Source of the DNA: Dermanyssus gallinae
Lineage: Eukaryota > Arthropoda > Arachnida > Mesostigmata > Dermanyssidae
Direction of reading: 5' to 3'
DNA: 64,000 bases
Assembly (NCBI GenBank): GCA_003439945.1
Contig: QVRM01004845.1
Coordinates: 62,001-126,000 of the forward strand
Shown here: piece after piece, positions 45,321-57,800 of the stretch
Numbering within the stretch: position 1 is the first letter of the stretch
Layout: every line of letters begins with the position of its first letter
Notes under the pieces: model-generated
Seen by the model: the letters and a program-made list of their open reading frames with translations, nothing else
Databases searched by the model: none
What the model was told of the DNA's origin: nothing
Made by a program: the position numbers and the translations under genes

Positions 45321-46682
45321 TGTATAAATGTTACCGGATTTTACATTTTTTGCACATCTTAGAAATCTATTTTGTAAACATGTCAATCTGTTGTTTTATC
45401 ATCAAAAACCTAAATGTGCATATTCGCCTGAATCAAACAATTGTGTTATCTAGATGTTTATATTGCTCATCCCTCTGAAGCCCATATTTGTGCAAACGCA
45501 TAGGTATAACGCGTTTTCTTTTAGAGCATATAAGCAATGTTTGCTTAAGAATATTGGCACCGCTATACTAACTAGCGATCTGTCTACCTTAGAAGACACG
45601 TTTTTTAAAGAGTTACCGACCTAGTGTCACAGTCGAAAATTGCCCAAGGTATCTTGCCGTGTACGAGATTGACTTCCTGGCCATTTAGTCGGAGCTAAAA
45701 AGCGAGATAACATTACCGGCTCACTAAGGGAATTAGCTTGCTTTTGTCGGGGGTCAGGTTGATCTCAGCTGGTAGCTACGGAGAAAGCTGGGCCTCGACT
45801 AATCCCACCTAACTGCGTCGAGGTTGATACGCTTTCTCTGAAGTCCAAGCCAGCTGTTTGCGGAAAAGCTCTTTTTCACCGCAAACTCTTAAAGGTAAGG
45901 CTCCACGATGAACCGAAGACACCTGGCCAAGGAGCCAGGAAGGCGTAATAAGTAGTAATAGTTTGGACGTTTAGGGATAAAAACTGCGGTCTGCGGTCTT
46001 TTGTTCGGCAAAGAAGAAGCCACCCTGAATGATCTTCGTTGCCGCGGCGACCACTGCTTCTAATATTTTTTCAGTAGAAGTTTCGTCGAGGAAACGGGGA
46101 CCTCTTCCGGGCGGCCCGGAGTCGCGCCATGTTTAGGGCGTTCCGATGCCTTCTCAATTCTCTGCACAGGGGATGCCCTTCTCAGCCGCCAAGTAATGTA
46201 TTCGGCCAAAGGTGTTTGTTGCGGAAATGGGCAGTTACCGCATCTCGCCTTTCGTCAGGGGTAAGATATATCCTTCTGCGTAGTATCTGACTATCATGAG
46301 CGGACGGTCCTAGGAGTCCTCGTTTAGTTCGCTCAGGAAGGCCCTTCAAGAGCGCGCCTTGTTTTTACAAATGTCCTTGTGTGAGCAGACCCGCGTCTTT
46401 TGTTTTTCCGCTAAAATGAAATCCACTCTGCAAAGACGCTGGAGGAGTACTCTATTTTGATCCGCCGCCTGTTTGCATGAATTATGTTGTTATTTTAGGA
46501 AGAGGGAAGGCGCACGAATGCCAACCTGTGGCAGCTTTCAGGAAGGCTCGACAATAATGTCCGGCAATCGTTGTCCCCCGGAGAAAGCTGCCATAATCTT
46601 CAGCCGCAGTGTCTTCGACGATGTCGGGCACCACCGTACTTTTTGTTGTTTCGCACACGAGAAACCTGTGTTCTTTTTGAGA
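45321..46682. other. No assignable gene
   Basis: Long stretch with few open frames; the GC-moderate part from 45650 has many stops on both strands. It may be old retroelement sequence, but no motif was recognised. Confidence 0.3.
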
Positions 46683-46740
46683 TTATTGCTATTGTGGGTG
46701 TAAGGTTCTTGCTATTGTGGGTGTAAGGTTCTTGCTATTT
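46683..46740 (+). repeat. 23-bp tandem duplication
   Basis: The unit TTGCTATTGTGGGTGTAAGGTTC occurs twice in tandem, with a partial third copy (TTGCTATTTT). Confidence 0.9.
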
Positions 46741-47294
46741 TGAGCGTGTCTCTTTCCCCGTGTCGTCATTCAGCTTCCCTGAGGCTAAGGGGTTATCGCG
46801 AGGTGTAGATCTTTGTTCCGAATCAGGCACTTGAGGAACTTAGCTAGCCCGATGACCCTTCCTTTCAAAGGAAGTCGCCTTAGAGTCCATCCCCCAAGTT
46901 TCCTCATCGAATGACGACTCCTTCTTTTCCTGCCGACCTAATTTAATAATTAGCGGATAACTAACTAAGGTGTAAAAATATTATTTCGATTGCTTTAAAA
47001 AAGTCTTACTCTTTACCCAACGCTTATTATTTTTAGTTGTTATAAATCTAAATACTTACTTCAGCGACTATCTCTGGCGGTTCAGCGCGGCAATGCGGCA
47101 GCAATTATGGGCACAATGAGGGGCTGCCTCTAGGATAAGGTCGACTAGTAACACTCCTCACAAGCCCAAGTATTTAGTTACTCACATTTCCCTGTAACCA
47201 TAACACTAAATAATGCATATGTATAAAGAAAAAAAATATATATATAAGCAATAAAGACTAATTAACAAGTTAGCAGTCTTAAGAAATGTCAATT

Positions 47295-47335
<41 letters not shown>

Positions 47336-50300
47336 TCTGCACTAATACTACAGGTATCTGAGTAGATGCGCCTCAAACCACTAGAGTTGACACTAGCCCC
47401 CGCAATACTTATTTAAACGTTACAAAGCCGTTTGAATGATGACTACGATGCATACGATCGAAGTTGATTCGTGCCTTGCATTTCTAGCACGTTTCATGAA
47501 TACATGAGTATTCATCGAGTATGTATACATATTTATCTACTGTGCTCGTTGCCCGAAACACAAAGTCGCACTGCTGAGTCTAGTCTGGTGTATACAAGCG
47601 GTCGCCGACAAGTGTTTGGTGAGGATGCACCATGTTAACAACAACAACAGTCAGGGGGCTGGAGCTGCCTCCGCCGCCGCTTTCAGCGCCACAGCCGACG
47701 TTTCGCCTAATGTCGCTGCTGCTTGGTTTGCTTGGAGGGGTGCGCGAACGTGGGGCTCGAGCCGTCTCGAACGGTTGCTCGGGAGTTTGTGGTACCACTT
47801 GATTTATGACAGAATCCCTGGTCGTCCGGGAAGGGGGTCCATTGGCGAAGCTGTCGTTAGACCGGCAGCAGCGGCGGCAGCAGCAGTAGCGGGAGGGTGG
47901 GTGGCTGGCTGGCTGGGTAGCTTTGAGTGTGCCCTATGTCTCTGTGCCCGTGTGTAGCTGAGCAAGTGCCAGACGCTCATCGGCCTATGGCAAGAAGTGT
48001 AGACGAACGGGCTGGGCTAACAACAAGGGCGTCGTGAACGCCCGTGCGTTTGACCGGCTCGGAGCGGATGACAGAGGGACTATTCGTCTGGCTGTGTCTA
48101 CACATACATATATATATATATATATGTATATACATGTATATATACACATATACATATATATCTGCTACCGCACGGAAACGGTGGACCGTTTGGGGAAGTC
48201 GCGCCGACTCTCCGCCGGGTGTGAACGAATGCTAGAAGCCATATGGGCCCGTCAGGTAAGTTGGCCATAGTCATTTTTCATGGCACCCGGCAACCTCTCC
48301 ACGCCGCGGTTAGGCGACCAGTAAGTCCCGCCGGCAAACGGTCTCTTCTCTGCCGGCGGCTGCCGCTCTCTCAAGCGCCCGCCCCACTCAAAGAGGGCCA
48401 CTTAACTTATCGGATCGAACGAACGAATGAACGGTCTGACGGGCGACGGGGGTTGGGGGTGGGTTGCTTCTCTTGACCACTGAAAACAGCAAACATGCTG
48501 TGGTGCACAGTTGCCTGTTGATACTAGTAGTAATAGTGGCAGAAACGTTTTTTTTTTTAGATATGGTTGTGATCTAGTGTGAGTGTTATCTAGACCATCG
48601 CTGTGGTATCGAAGTGGCGGTTGCTTTCAGATTCTTGTTAGAACTGTTGCATTAGCTGTCGGTTTTGTTGTTGTTCTTGTTCTTTTTGTTGCTGTTGTGT
48701 TGCTGCCATGAATTTAAATGTAGGTAAACGATACAGTCGTATACTATGCCAAGTAAAATTACCTTATCAAAATGTTAGCTCCTTTTGCTCTCGCTCCCTC
48801 TCAAACTAACGTAATATTTCAGCGTTTAACCACGCTACTGTTAGGCTTCACCACTGTAAGTGATTTTAATCATTTGTCTTGTCATTCATATCATAAGGGC
48901 CTCTGAAGTTTTTCGTGTTTCATAGTACGTATTATATCATAATCTGGAATACTCTAGTTAACGTGACGGTCTATTAAACACTTGCTTTAAATATTTAGAG
49001 TTTCTACAATAATGTTACCTAGATTGTTTAAGTAAGAGAAAAAAATATAATAGTTATGTTGAATAACATAGTTTTGTTCAACCCGCAAATACGTTAGAAG
49101 GCCGCAACATATATATATATATATATATATCGTGAGGTCTGACCAAACTGAGGTTTCGCCCAATGAGCACGGCTTTGCATATGGAAAAGCTACCTAGAAT
49201 ATTGATGTAAGCTTAATATTTATCAACTTTCCCGTTTCTGCTCTGGTGCTCTAGCGTTTCAAGGAAGTATAGTGCCGATAACGTCCTTTTGCATGATCGC
49301 AACGCTGCGAAGATGTGTTGCTTTGGCACTGCCTCTAAATGCGAATTCCATAAAAAAACCAAGAGGAATGGAAAGAGCAGTATGGTCGGCCTTTTGCGTC
49401 ATTTGTGACGTTAAAATCTAGCATCCTCAGTTTCTTACACACAAAACACGTGTAATAGAAAGAGAGAGAGAGAGACAGAGAGTGGTATCCATAAGACGAT
49501 AATAAACACAAATCTTTAAATGATGATATAGAGGCGTATTTTACATTGTACTGATAGCTGACTGATTGATCAGCCTAAGAGACGGCCTGTAGAGGCGAGC
49601 TGAAGAGAACGATTGAAATTAAGGCCCAACATCTACGGGGTCCTCCGCAACGTCATGTCGTGGCTGCTTCGACAGCGTCGTGTAATGGCGTCGAATAACG
49701 TGGCTCCATGACACAGAATTGGCAACGACCAACGCGGTAATGGTCGGCACTGTCCAATAGTTTTTGTTTAGTTCGTCGCCTGCGCTTTCCTAAGCGGTCT
49801 CCAGATTAGAGCACCTGTACTTGGTAGGGTTAGCCCCTGCCTACATATAGCTGATGCGTAATGTACCACTGAATTCGCCACTCGCTTTTTCTTCGACGCT
49901 CCTTAGTTTTGGCGTGATTCTTCGAGCCACACCGGGCCCCAACTACTAGATCGGGCGCGCAGCCAGAATCTTGGTGAAGTTAAATTTCTAATTTGTCATA
50001 GCTCTTGAAGGTGACTGATCTTTTTGGTAGATGGGCGATTACTTGCACCTAAGGACCGCTGTCGTCCGTTTTGGAGCTCTGAAAGCGATGACCTCGACAT
50101 TAAGGCGGGCCGACTGGCGGCTCACCATTCAAGTTGTTTCAGGGTCTGGGGGTCTAATACTCTTTGCGTCTCTATTTGTGGGTTTCCGGCAATTTTGCCA
50201 ATTGCTTAGTTTTTACCAGTTTTTCTGAGGCCAATTCAGAGTCCGATCTGGCGCAGTTTATAAAAAACCGGCGACAATGTCTGTCTAAGGGTGTATACTG

Positions 50301-51262
50301 CGAGTTAGTGCGCTGTGCCCTTTTGCATCTCGTGCGTAATGTAGAAGCCCCTCATACCTGACACATTTCAGCATGCTCTGAACAAAGCCCAGAAATTTCC
50401 TTAAAAGGACCAGCGGAGCCTGGAAGGTATAGTGTGGAAAATCATAGGCAAATCCGGACAATCTCTTTTTAGTCCCACACGTCGGGGACAGTCTCAATGT
50501 GATACGATAAAGTAATTTTTTTAGAATCATGCGTTGCTTGTTTAGCAAAACATACCTTTAGTCCGTCCTGCGCTATGAGTTTAGCTAGCGGATCGGCATT
50601 TTTGCCGGATCTAGTCCTTATATAATTCAGTTGCCTTTATATATTTCTTAATCGAGCTTTTTTTTCGTAACTTGCCAGGCACGTTGTGGTAGATTATTTG
50701 TAAAACGTTGTACGATTTTCTGCATCGTACATTTATCTCTGCATCAATCGCATGCTTATTTAAGTCGTCGACCCTGATATATCGACTTGACTCGACTTGA
50801 GATATGTGGTCGTAATGGATACCATTGGGTCTAACTACACATGCTAAAGCTTTGCTACGGTTGCTAGATATTTTTTTTCAGTTGTGACATAGAGCATCCG
50901 AATGATATTCCCGCCAGGGTCAGGTGGATCTAATCTAGCTAGCGATCTCACCTTTCAAGCCAAATTTGGTTGAAATTGCTGTTAGCTATGCTTTCTATTC
51001 ATCCTGGTGTAGATTAGCTTCTTTATAGCTAGGCCACTACGATTTGCCGAGGAATAAGTCGGGCTCCTGTATCCCAAAAATGCCTCAGTCCGGCGGCGTG
51101 AGGTCCGCTCTCACAGGTTTCCTAGGGCTGTCACTCTGCTCTGCTTCGTCGCGCAGAGAGTGCTGTAGTGTTGTGATACGCACCAAACGCGTACTTTTCC
51201 GCTAACATACTTCTTCGTTACGATACGACTGACGAACGACCAGCGAACGCAAAGAACGTTAT
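46741..51262. other. No assignable gene; microsatellites and a GC-rich block at 47.6-48.5 kb
   Basis: It contains (TA)n at 47297-47334, 48108-48165 (interrupted) and 49111-49131. At 47616-47957 a 113-codon frame rich in Asn and Ala uses GCC/GCA/CAA triplets; it may be repeat-driven rather than genuine. A minus-strand stretch at 50285-50548 (FLGFVQSMLKC) faintly resembles the LGF..RNLK motif of CR1-like LINEs, which is not enough to call. Confidence 0.35.
47297..47334. repeat. (TA)n microsatellite
   Basis: Pure TA tract of about 38 bp. Confidence 0.9.
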
Positions 51263-51350
51263 TATTCTGCGGCGGCTATATCGGGAAGCGGACTTGTCAA
51301 ACGTATTATACTGCGGCGGCTATATCGGGAAGCGGACTTGTCAAACAAAC
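51263..51350 (+). repeat. 44-bp tandem duplication
   Basis: The unit beginning CTGCGGCGGCTATATCGGGA occurs at 51267 and 51311, identical over about 38 bases. GTC triplets (51408-51432) follow downstream. Confidence 0.9.
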
Positions 51351-54300
51351 GACGAAAGTATGTCGTTTCTTTCCCCCCCGTCTACCACCGTTATACGACT
51401 GACTATTCGTCGTCGTCGTCGTCGTCGTCGCGGGTCCGCTCAGCGGCGTGTGCGCCGCATCGCAGCTTGTTAACCCCATCAAGGCGGGCAAGTTCGGATT
51501 GAAGAGTTCGTATCGGGGGTGATGTGCCACACCGAAGTGTATGCTTCATCGAATTTAGACCTGCCCAAGTGACTTCTGTGTCAGCTGGTATTGCAACAAG
51601 GCGTCTCGCCGAGTCGTAGCCGAGACCGTAGCTGTCGTGTTCTGTCGACTACTTACTTACTTGACTTACGCATGACGGACGAGACGCAGACTCGCGAAGG
51701 AACAGCGAAGAAGGGCCTCGGTTGCTATATCACCCATACATGTACAGGCTCGAGTGCACCAACAGTAGGCCAATATGTGATGACCAATGTGACAATTCAT
51801 GCGATTCACGACACTACAGCAAAGTCCTCCTGTTGATGTTTGCGGAGAACGCGTAGTTGGTAGCGAGATAAGGATTGCTTTTCTCTCTCTCTCTCCCTCT
51901 CTCTGTCAGTATATATATATATATATATGAGGCGATAGAGATCGTGTGCGAACAAAAGGCTTCTGCAAACAACGCGGTCGATATTGGAATTCATCGTTGC
52001 CAGCTACTCGAGCCTAACGAAGTCGTCCGGCGGCAACGAAGTGTGTGCTTGGGGACGTCTCAGCCTGGAGAGACGGTTTCTCAACTAACAACGCAGCAGT
52101 TGCTGTATTTCCTCTTGGTGCTCTCTCTCTCTCTCTATCTATTGGTGGGATTAAGCAGAGGCCAATGGGGCAGCAAAGGGGAGTCGGTTGGATAGACGCA
52201 GGTTCCTCGATTTCCCGTTTTCTCTATCTCTATGTGGAGCCCCTGCGACGGCGCGCTGCGTTGGCGGCTCAGGGGTGGATGCGCCTACTCCGATGTATAC
52301 AAACACTAACTTGCAGGGGGCCGCAGCAGCAGCAGCACGTCCTGCGTTCGATGCGCATCGGAGCAGTCGAGCTTGCCTGCTCTGTTGACAAACAAAGTGT
52401 CGCAGTACTAAAACTACTACTACTACTACTACAACTACGCCTGTCTGGCGACTGCCACACTTTGCTTCGCGATCCGATAGGATCGACGCGCTGAACCGTG
52501 GTTCGCGCCGTCCGCGCTTACGGACAGGCGTAAGGTCTCTCTCGATACGACGTGCACCTCTCTATGCTAGCCAGTCTCATATATCCTCTCCGAGAAATAT
52601 ATATATATATACATATATAACAGAAAGCAAGAAAGAAAAACAGAGGCAAAGGAGAGTAAAGGGACAAATTCGTGGAGCGCCAGAAAAGACGAGAGGCGTG
52701 GGGAACAGTCCAGAGATCAGGATAGAGGATAGCGCACCTAGCGCCGGCTAGCATTGCAATATGAAAAAGACATGGATACAGGCATAACGAAAACAGACAA
52801 GGAATTGAGATCACGCAAATACATATGTGTATATGTGCGCAAATATATATATATATATAGGGAGTATATTATTGAAGCGAGAAGTATGCATGCAGATGCA
52901 GGAGCCAAACGAGTGACTAAGGGTAAAGCATTGACTAGCATCTGTGACGTAGAACGACCACGTCAACAACTAACGAGAGTCTTGTAGAACGAAGGAGAAC
53001 TCGAGATCAAAATCGAAAGAACCTCGAATAGAGAAATAGCGAGCGAGTGAGTGATACGTAAAGTGAGAGAGTGGGAAAGACAAATATATCATCGGTCGTT
53101 GATAACTGGACGGCTGCTGAGCGGCGCGGGCGGCTGCAAGGAAGGAACAGCAACAACAGCATCCTTAACGTCTTTATGCTTTACTTTACGCACCCTTAAC
53201 GCCCTTAACGTGCTTACGCTTCACTACTTTACGCTGACCTAACGACAACGGCGACAACGGCCAACGACTCTCTCTATTGGATGATGAATAGCGTTTGTTG
53301 TGTTATCGCAACCGCCTTCATCGCCACTATCTTCATAGCCTTCATCCCGTACGATTTTCTGGCCTACCGGCCGGCTAGTTGGAAGACTAAAAACGCGCGG
53401 GGCCGACTAGAAAATTTCGTCGGATTCGGCTTCTATTGCGCTTGCCTCTCGAAGACGCCCCGGCCGCGCCCATGGAAGCTGGATGGCTCGTTACGTCAAG
53501 CCCGTCGAAGACTTCAGGGCCATATGATGCTACTGAATGAGAAGCTAAAGTTGCAGAACATAAGAAGCAAGGCAGCATTGGAGCAATAGGAGATAGAGTG
53601 AAACAATGCTACAAGCAATATTAGATCACCTCACGACGTCTGTGTCTCTGTATGTTGGCGGTCTCGCTCCCGGCCTGTTGCCTGTCTATTGGTTCGTTCG
53701 CTTCTCCTGTGTTCGTCCACGCGTGCATGCAGGCAGCTTCATAGACGTAGTGAGACGAGTGTCGACAAACGGAACCCGGAGGTAGAGGGCAGTCAGTTGT
53801 CACTGATGCCCCTACAGCTGCACAGCTGTTGACGCAAACCTGTCAAGAGGAAAAGTCCAGTCAGGGAGAGAGAGAGAGAGAAATAAAGCGACGTAGATAG
53901 ATACACAGCATGTTATTCTTCCTTTAGATATATATATATATATATATAAATATATCTGCACATTTTGCGATACCCTGTATCTATGTAGTGTGGACTAACA
54001 ATACCTATCTGCAAATTGATCTAATTACGTTGTCATTTGTCAAGACACCGTTAGTACTTCTCTTCTGCACGTGTATCGCTCGCTGGCCAGGGTTAGTCCA
54101 GGACTGACTCATGTCGTCAACGGCTCTTCTACTGCCGCTGCGTTGCCTTGCTGGATCAAAAATAGATACTCTTTTACCTAGCCGGTAAAGCCAACTTAAT
54201 TTTACATTAGTGTCATCAGATAAAGCTTTACTTCAATGGTGAAGGTGTTCCCATCGAAGGCTTATAAAAAAAAATTTACCGTTACTTTGCTACGATATAC

Positions 54301-54593
54301 TTATCTGGGGAAGTGGATTCGCACGGGCTCAGGTCCATTGATAACGATGCGTTGACGTTTGCCTAAGGACGTAGAGACTCAGTTACCAATATTAACCTAG
54401 CGCATAAGCCTCTTCAAATTGACTCGCTTTACACACTTTGCATTGCAGTTCTAGGTGTTTATACCCTGCAAATTATGTCGTGTTTGTTGTAAATGTATGC
54501 CCTTTAATCTTTAATTGAAAGTGCCCAATTCGAAACAAACTATCAAAAGTAATGTTAAATTACAGGTAATGTCAACATGAGTAACACAAGAGT
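51351..54593. other. GC-richer, simple-repeat-laden block, no gene assigned
   Basis: It contains (GTC)n, CT repeats with (TA)n (51880-51930), CAG (52326-52340), ACT (52409-52436), (TA)n (52598-52612, 52844-52858, 53931-53949) and GA (53867-53882). Several frames of 60-150 codons overlap. The frame at 53281-53589 starts with a hydrophobic stretch (IATAFIATIFIAFIP) that could be a membrane segment, but nothing supports expression. Confidence 0.4.
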
Positions 54594-54899
54594 TTGCTTC
54601 AAATTATGCTGCGCATAAGCATCGCCCTTCTATACCAGTTGACCATGGATATCTCTCAGAAAGGAGCTAAACAATTAATTTGTGTTTGGTTGAAGAAAAA
54701 GTTTGGCGGGCACGTGATCTCCCTCTCGACCGTTTTTTTCTTGCTGCGGGTTTTAAGGACCAAGGTAATGGCCAGTAGGCCCGCTACTGTCGACAAGCTG
54801 AAGGAAAATAGTCAGCGGAAGATTCCGAAAATGACGCCCAAATATGCCATAAAGTCAGACAATTTGTGTATCTCGTATAGATTTTATTTATCTTCCTGA
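54594..54899 (+). pseudogene. Tc1/mariner-superfamily transposase C-terminal fragment
   Basis: The second half of the frame reads VFFLLRVLRTKVMASRPATV and DKLKENSQRKIPKMTPKYA. This corresponds to the end of Tc1/mariner transposases: (F/L)WG-x-L-x-x-KV...(T/P)..(V/L)..LK..I...KM.P.Y. The usual Trp-Gly is replaced by Leu-Arg, a sign of decay. It is related in type to, but clearly different from, the fragment at 12.4 kb. Confidence 0.5.
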
Positions 54900-57800
54900 T
54901 ACCGTCTAACCGAAAAAGCGGCATGCAAGATACTTTTCTATACATGTTTGCCTATACTCTATAGTTAGCATGTACAACTCAAATATACACATGTTAGGAA
55001 ACACAACATGACACAGAACATTTTTTTTTGCTGTTGTTGTTGTTAGCTTAGGTGCATTATTAGGCGAATGAGGTTATGCCACTTGGCCCGCAATTCGGTT
55101 CACAGCCCTAACTTACCCCTTGCGACGACCTCTTCTTCTCCTGTTCCCTAAGTGTCGCGAGTCGAAGCGAACATCCAGAATTCAGACCCCCCCCCCCAGC
55201 CCCACCGAGGGGCCACGCTCCAAGTCATCACAGTAACCAGCGCAGCGCGAACTAACAACTTTGGTCTAGAGCCATCAACGGCAGCAGCCGCGTGAACTCA
55301 ACGAGCGACCTACTGGCTCGGTTTGCCTGCCTAACTCCCATCGTTCCCAGTACGGAGCATCGCTATTGAGAAGCCATTGAGGTTCAGCCAAGCATCCATT
55401 ATCTGACATCGTCATCGTCGGCAGGGAGTGAGTGGTTGGCAGCAGTGCCTCAACTCGGCTTCTACTTGTCGGTCCGGCGGCCTTAGTGACGGCTACTTAC
55501 TCCTTGACCCTCGAGCGGACCCTCTTCTCCTTTTTCTTTCTCTCGCGTTCTGCGTATTGTTCCCTTCGTTTTTGTTCCTCCTCACTCGAGGTAAGACTTT
55601 CTCCACTGTAGGGGGCGGCCAAAGCGTTTGTTGCAGTACCAAACGCCCTCGAGAGTGTAGGCGATTGAGGAGGATGAAAAGCGAAATGGAGGAGAGAAAG
55701 AAAGAAAGAAAGGTAGTGAAAGCGAGCAGAATCGAGCGGATTGAGGGTAGCTGGAAACAGAACGGTCCGGTGACGTGTCCGACGTCATCCGCTTAGTAAC
55801 GCATTCAATTCCAACCGCCATAATCCTCTCCGGCAGACTTCCAACAAGGTAGCTCAGTAAGGTTAAACTTCCTCAATAGAGGCAAAAATCCGCTTTTTAC
55901 TAAACTTTTTGGATTTGTTCCTCTTTTTGTAGTTCACTTTTGTTTCACTAATATCTATGGAAATAAAAGATAGCTGGCGTTTTTTTTGCGATGTACGACG
56001 TAGGGCCTGGTGTATCGTATACATAGACGGGCGTCTCACACGGCACAGATGACAGTATAAGTAATCGCACGTAGATTGCTCTGGGTAACTTCTACGGAAT
56101 ATCGTGACTCCATCTGCCTGTTTCCTGACGTTATTGCCATTTTTGTTCGCGTGTACTTGTTTCGCGTGTACCCTAGCAGTTTGATTGTAATGTGCACCAG
56201 TGACGTCCACCTTAACGCACTCTATAAATTTCGGGTTGCCATGATACTTACGAATGTTTGTTTGCCTTCGAAATTTCCTAGATTAGCTTATAGTATGATC
56301 ATGGCTCTATAAGATCAACATATTACATTTTGCTAGTAGTATTATAATTATTACGATGTCACATATTACAGATAAAAATGATTACGAACTGTTATCGTTG
56401 TCGAGCGATATGCCAATCAGTACATACAACCGTTTAGTACGTAGCTGCTGGATTTGTATCTTGCCGCCGGAGGGCCAGTACGGCCAGCCCTCAGAGTGAG
56501 GTGCACGACGACAAAGACAAAACATAGTCAATTTCCTCTTTAACGTTTCCCAACAAATCCAGAAAACTGGCAAGCAAATGGGTGAGCGCCACAAAATCCA
56601 GGATCTATTAGTGAAACAAAAAACATAAAAACCGTATATGGCAAAGTATGTTAAAGTCCCTTCTCAGGTTCTCTGGAGTAGTTGCCTGTGGTGTACTGCT
56701 GGAGGGACCACACGCACAGCAGGGAAACTCCGATTATGCTAAGTTGGAAATTGGATTAAAAAGTAGAGATATCTCAACTCGACATTATTTTTGTGTTCTA
56801 GAACACATGTCTATCTAGTGTTAAATGCTAGACTTGTGCGGAGCAGTACTTTGCTTCAGGACCCTTAAAATTCGTCGAGCGTTTGTGGTCGTACTATTAC
56901 TGTTGCACGCAAATCGAACGGCTGGTGCTTATAAAGCGACCAGCCGAAAGATAGAGCATTAGATCCATTAAGCGGACCCCCGGCAAGATAATAAGAAAGA
57001 AGATCTTGAAGAACCCCTTACTAGCGTAATGTTTATTGACTAGTAGGTCTTGCAAGTAGTAGGCAAGATAATTTATCTAGAAATCTGCGGCTGGGGAACT
57101 AAAAGCGACCGCGAACCGACAAATATTTCGCGTCCTATGGCGTATAAATGTGATAAGGGCTGTGCTTGGAAAGAACTAGTTCGACTGGTAGTTCTGAATG
57201 CAACAAGATACTTCTTTAAAAGGGAACTTTATAGCACACTTTGGTTTATGAGGTAATGGTTGGTTAATGAGGATGGGTAGGTACCAGTATTGTGGACTCT
57301 GACATTAATCAAAGAATGGGCAGGAGCAATTCCGAACTAAGACGCAATGTTGTCTCTCAAAAGAAACGCGTGATAATAGCACAGAGCGCACTGCTAGAGC
57401 AAATAAAGGAGGTGGGATGACAGCTGTGATATCATCTACTTTGTTGCCATTTTTTCACGCGTATTTGCAGCAGCCACGGGCCAGCAACGTGCTGGGTAAT
57501 GTTACTTCGGGAAATCGGATGCAATTAAGTAATGTTTTTACCCATTAATGAGTCAGATAGTAGCGCAACTGATCGCCAGTCGATTTTTTATGTATAGCTA
57601 ATTGTCAATCACGGAGAAACGCTCATTCTGAATTAGAAGGCAAAGCAGTACCGTCAAATAGAATCACATTTATTGTTCTATTTCGTAACGAGACGATCTA
57701 AATTATCATCTTGAAAAATACCGGATACAGCGTTGTCCTGGGGCTCATATCGACGGAGCGCCCCGTACAAAACGACTCCGACTGCATTCTACAGCTGCAA

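Noticed and set aside
47616..47957. Asn/Ala-rich frame as a regulatory protein exon
   Set aside because: Homopolymer runs come from CAA and GCA/GCC triplets; other frames are also open.
50285..50548. CR1-like LINE fragment on the minus strand
   Set aside because: Only one short LGF-like string is suggestive; neighbouring motifs are absent.
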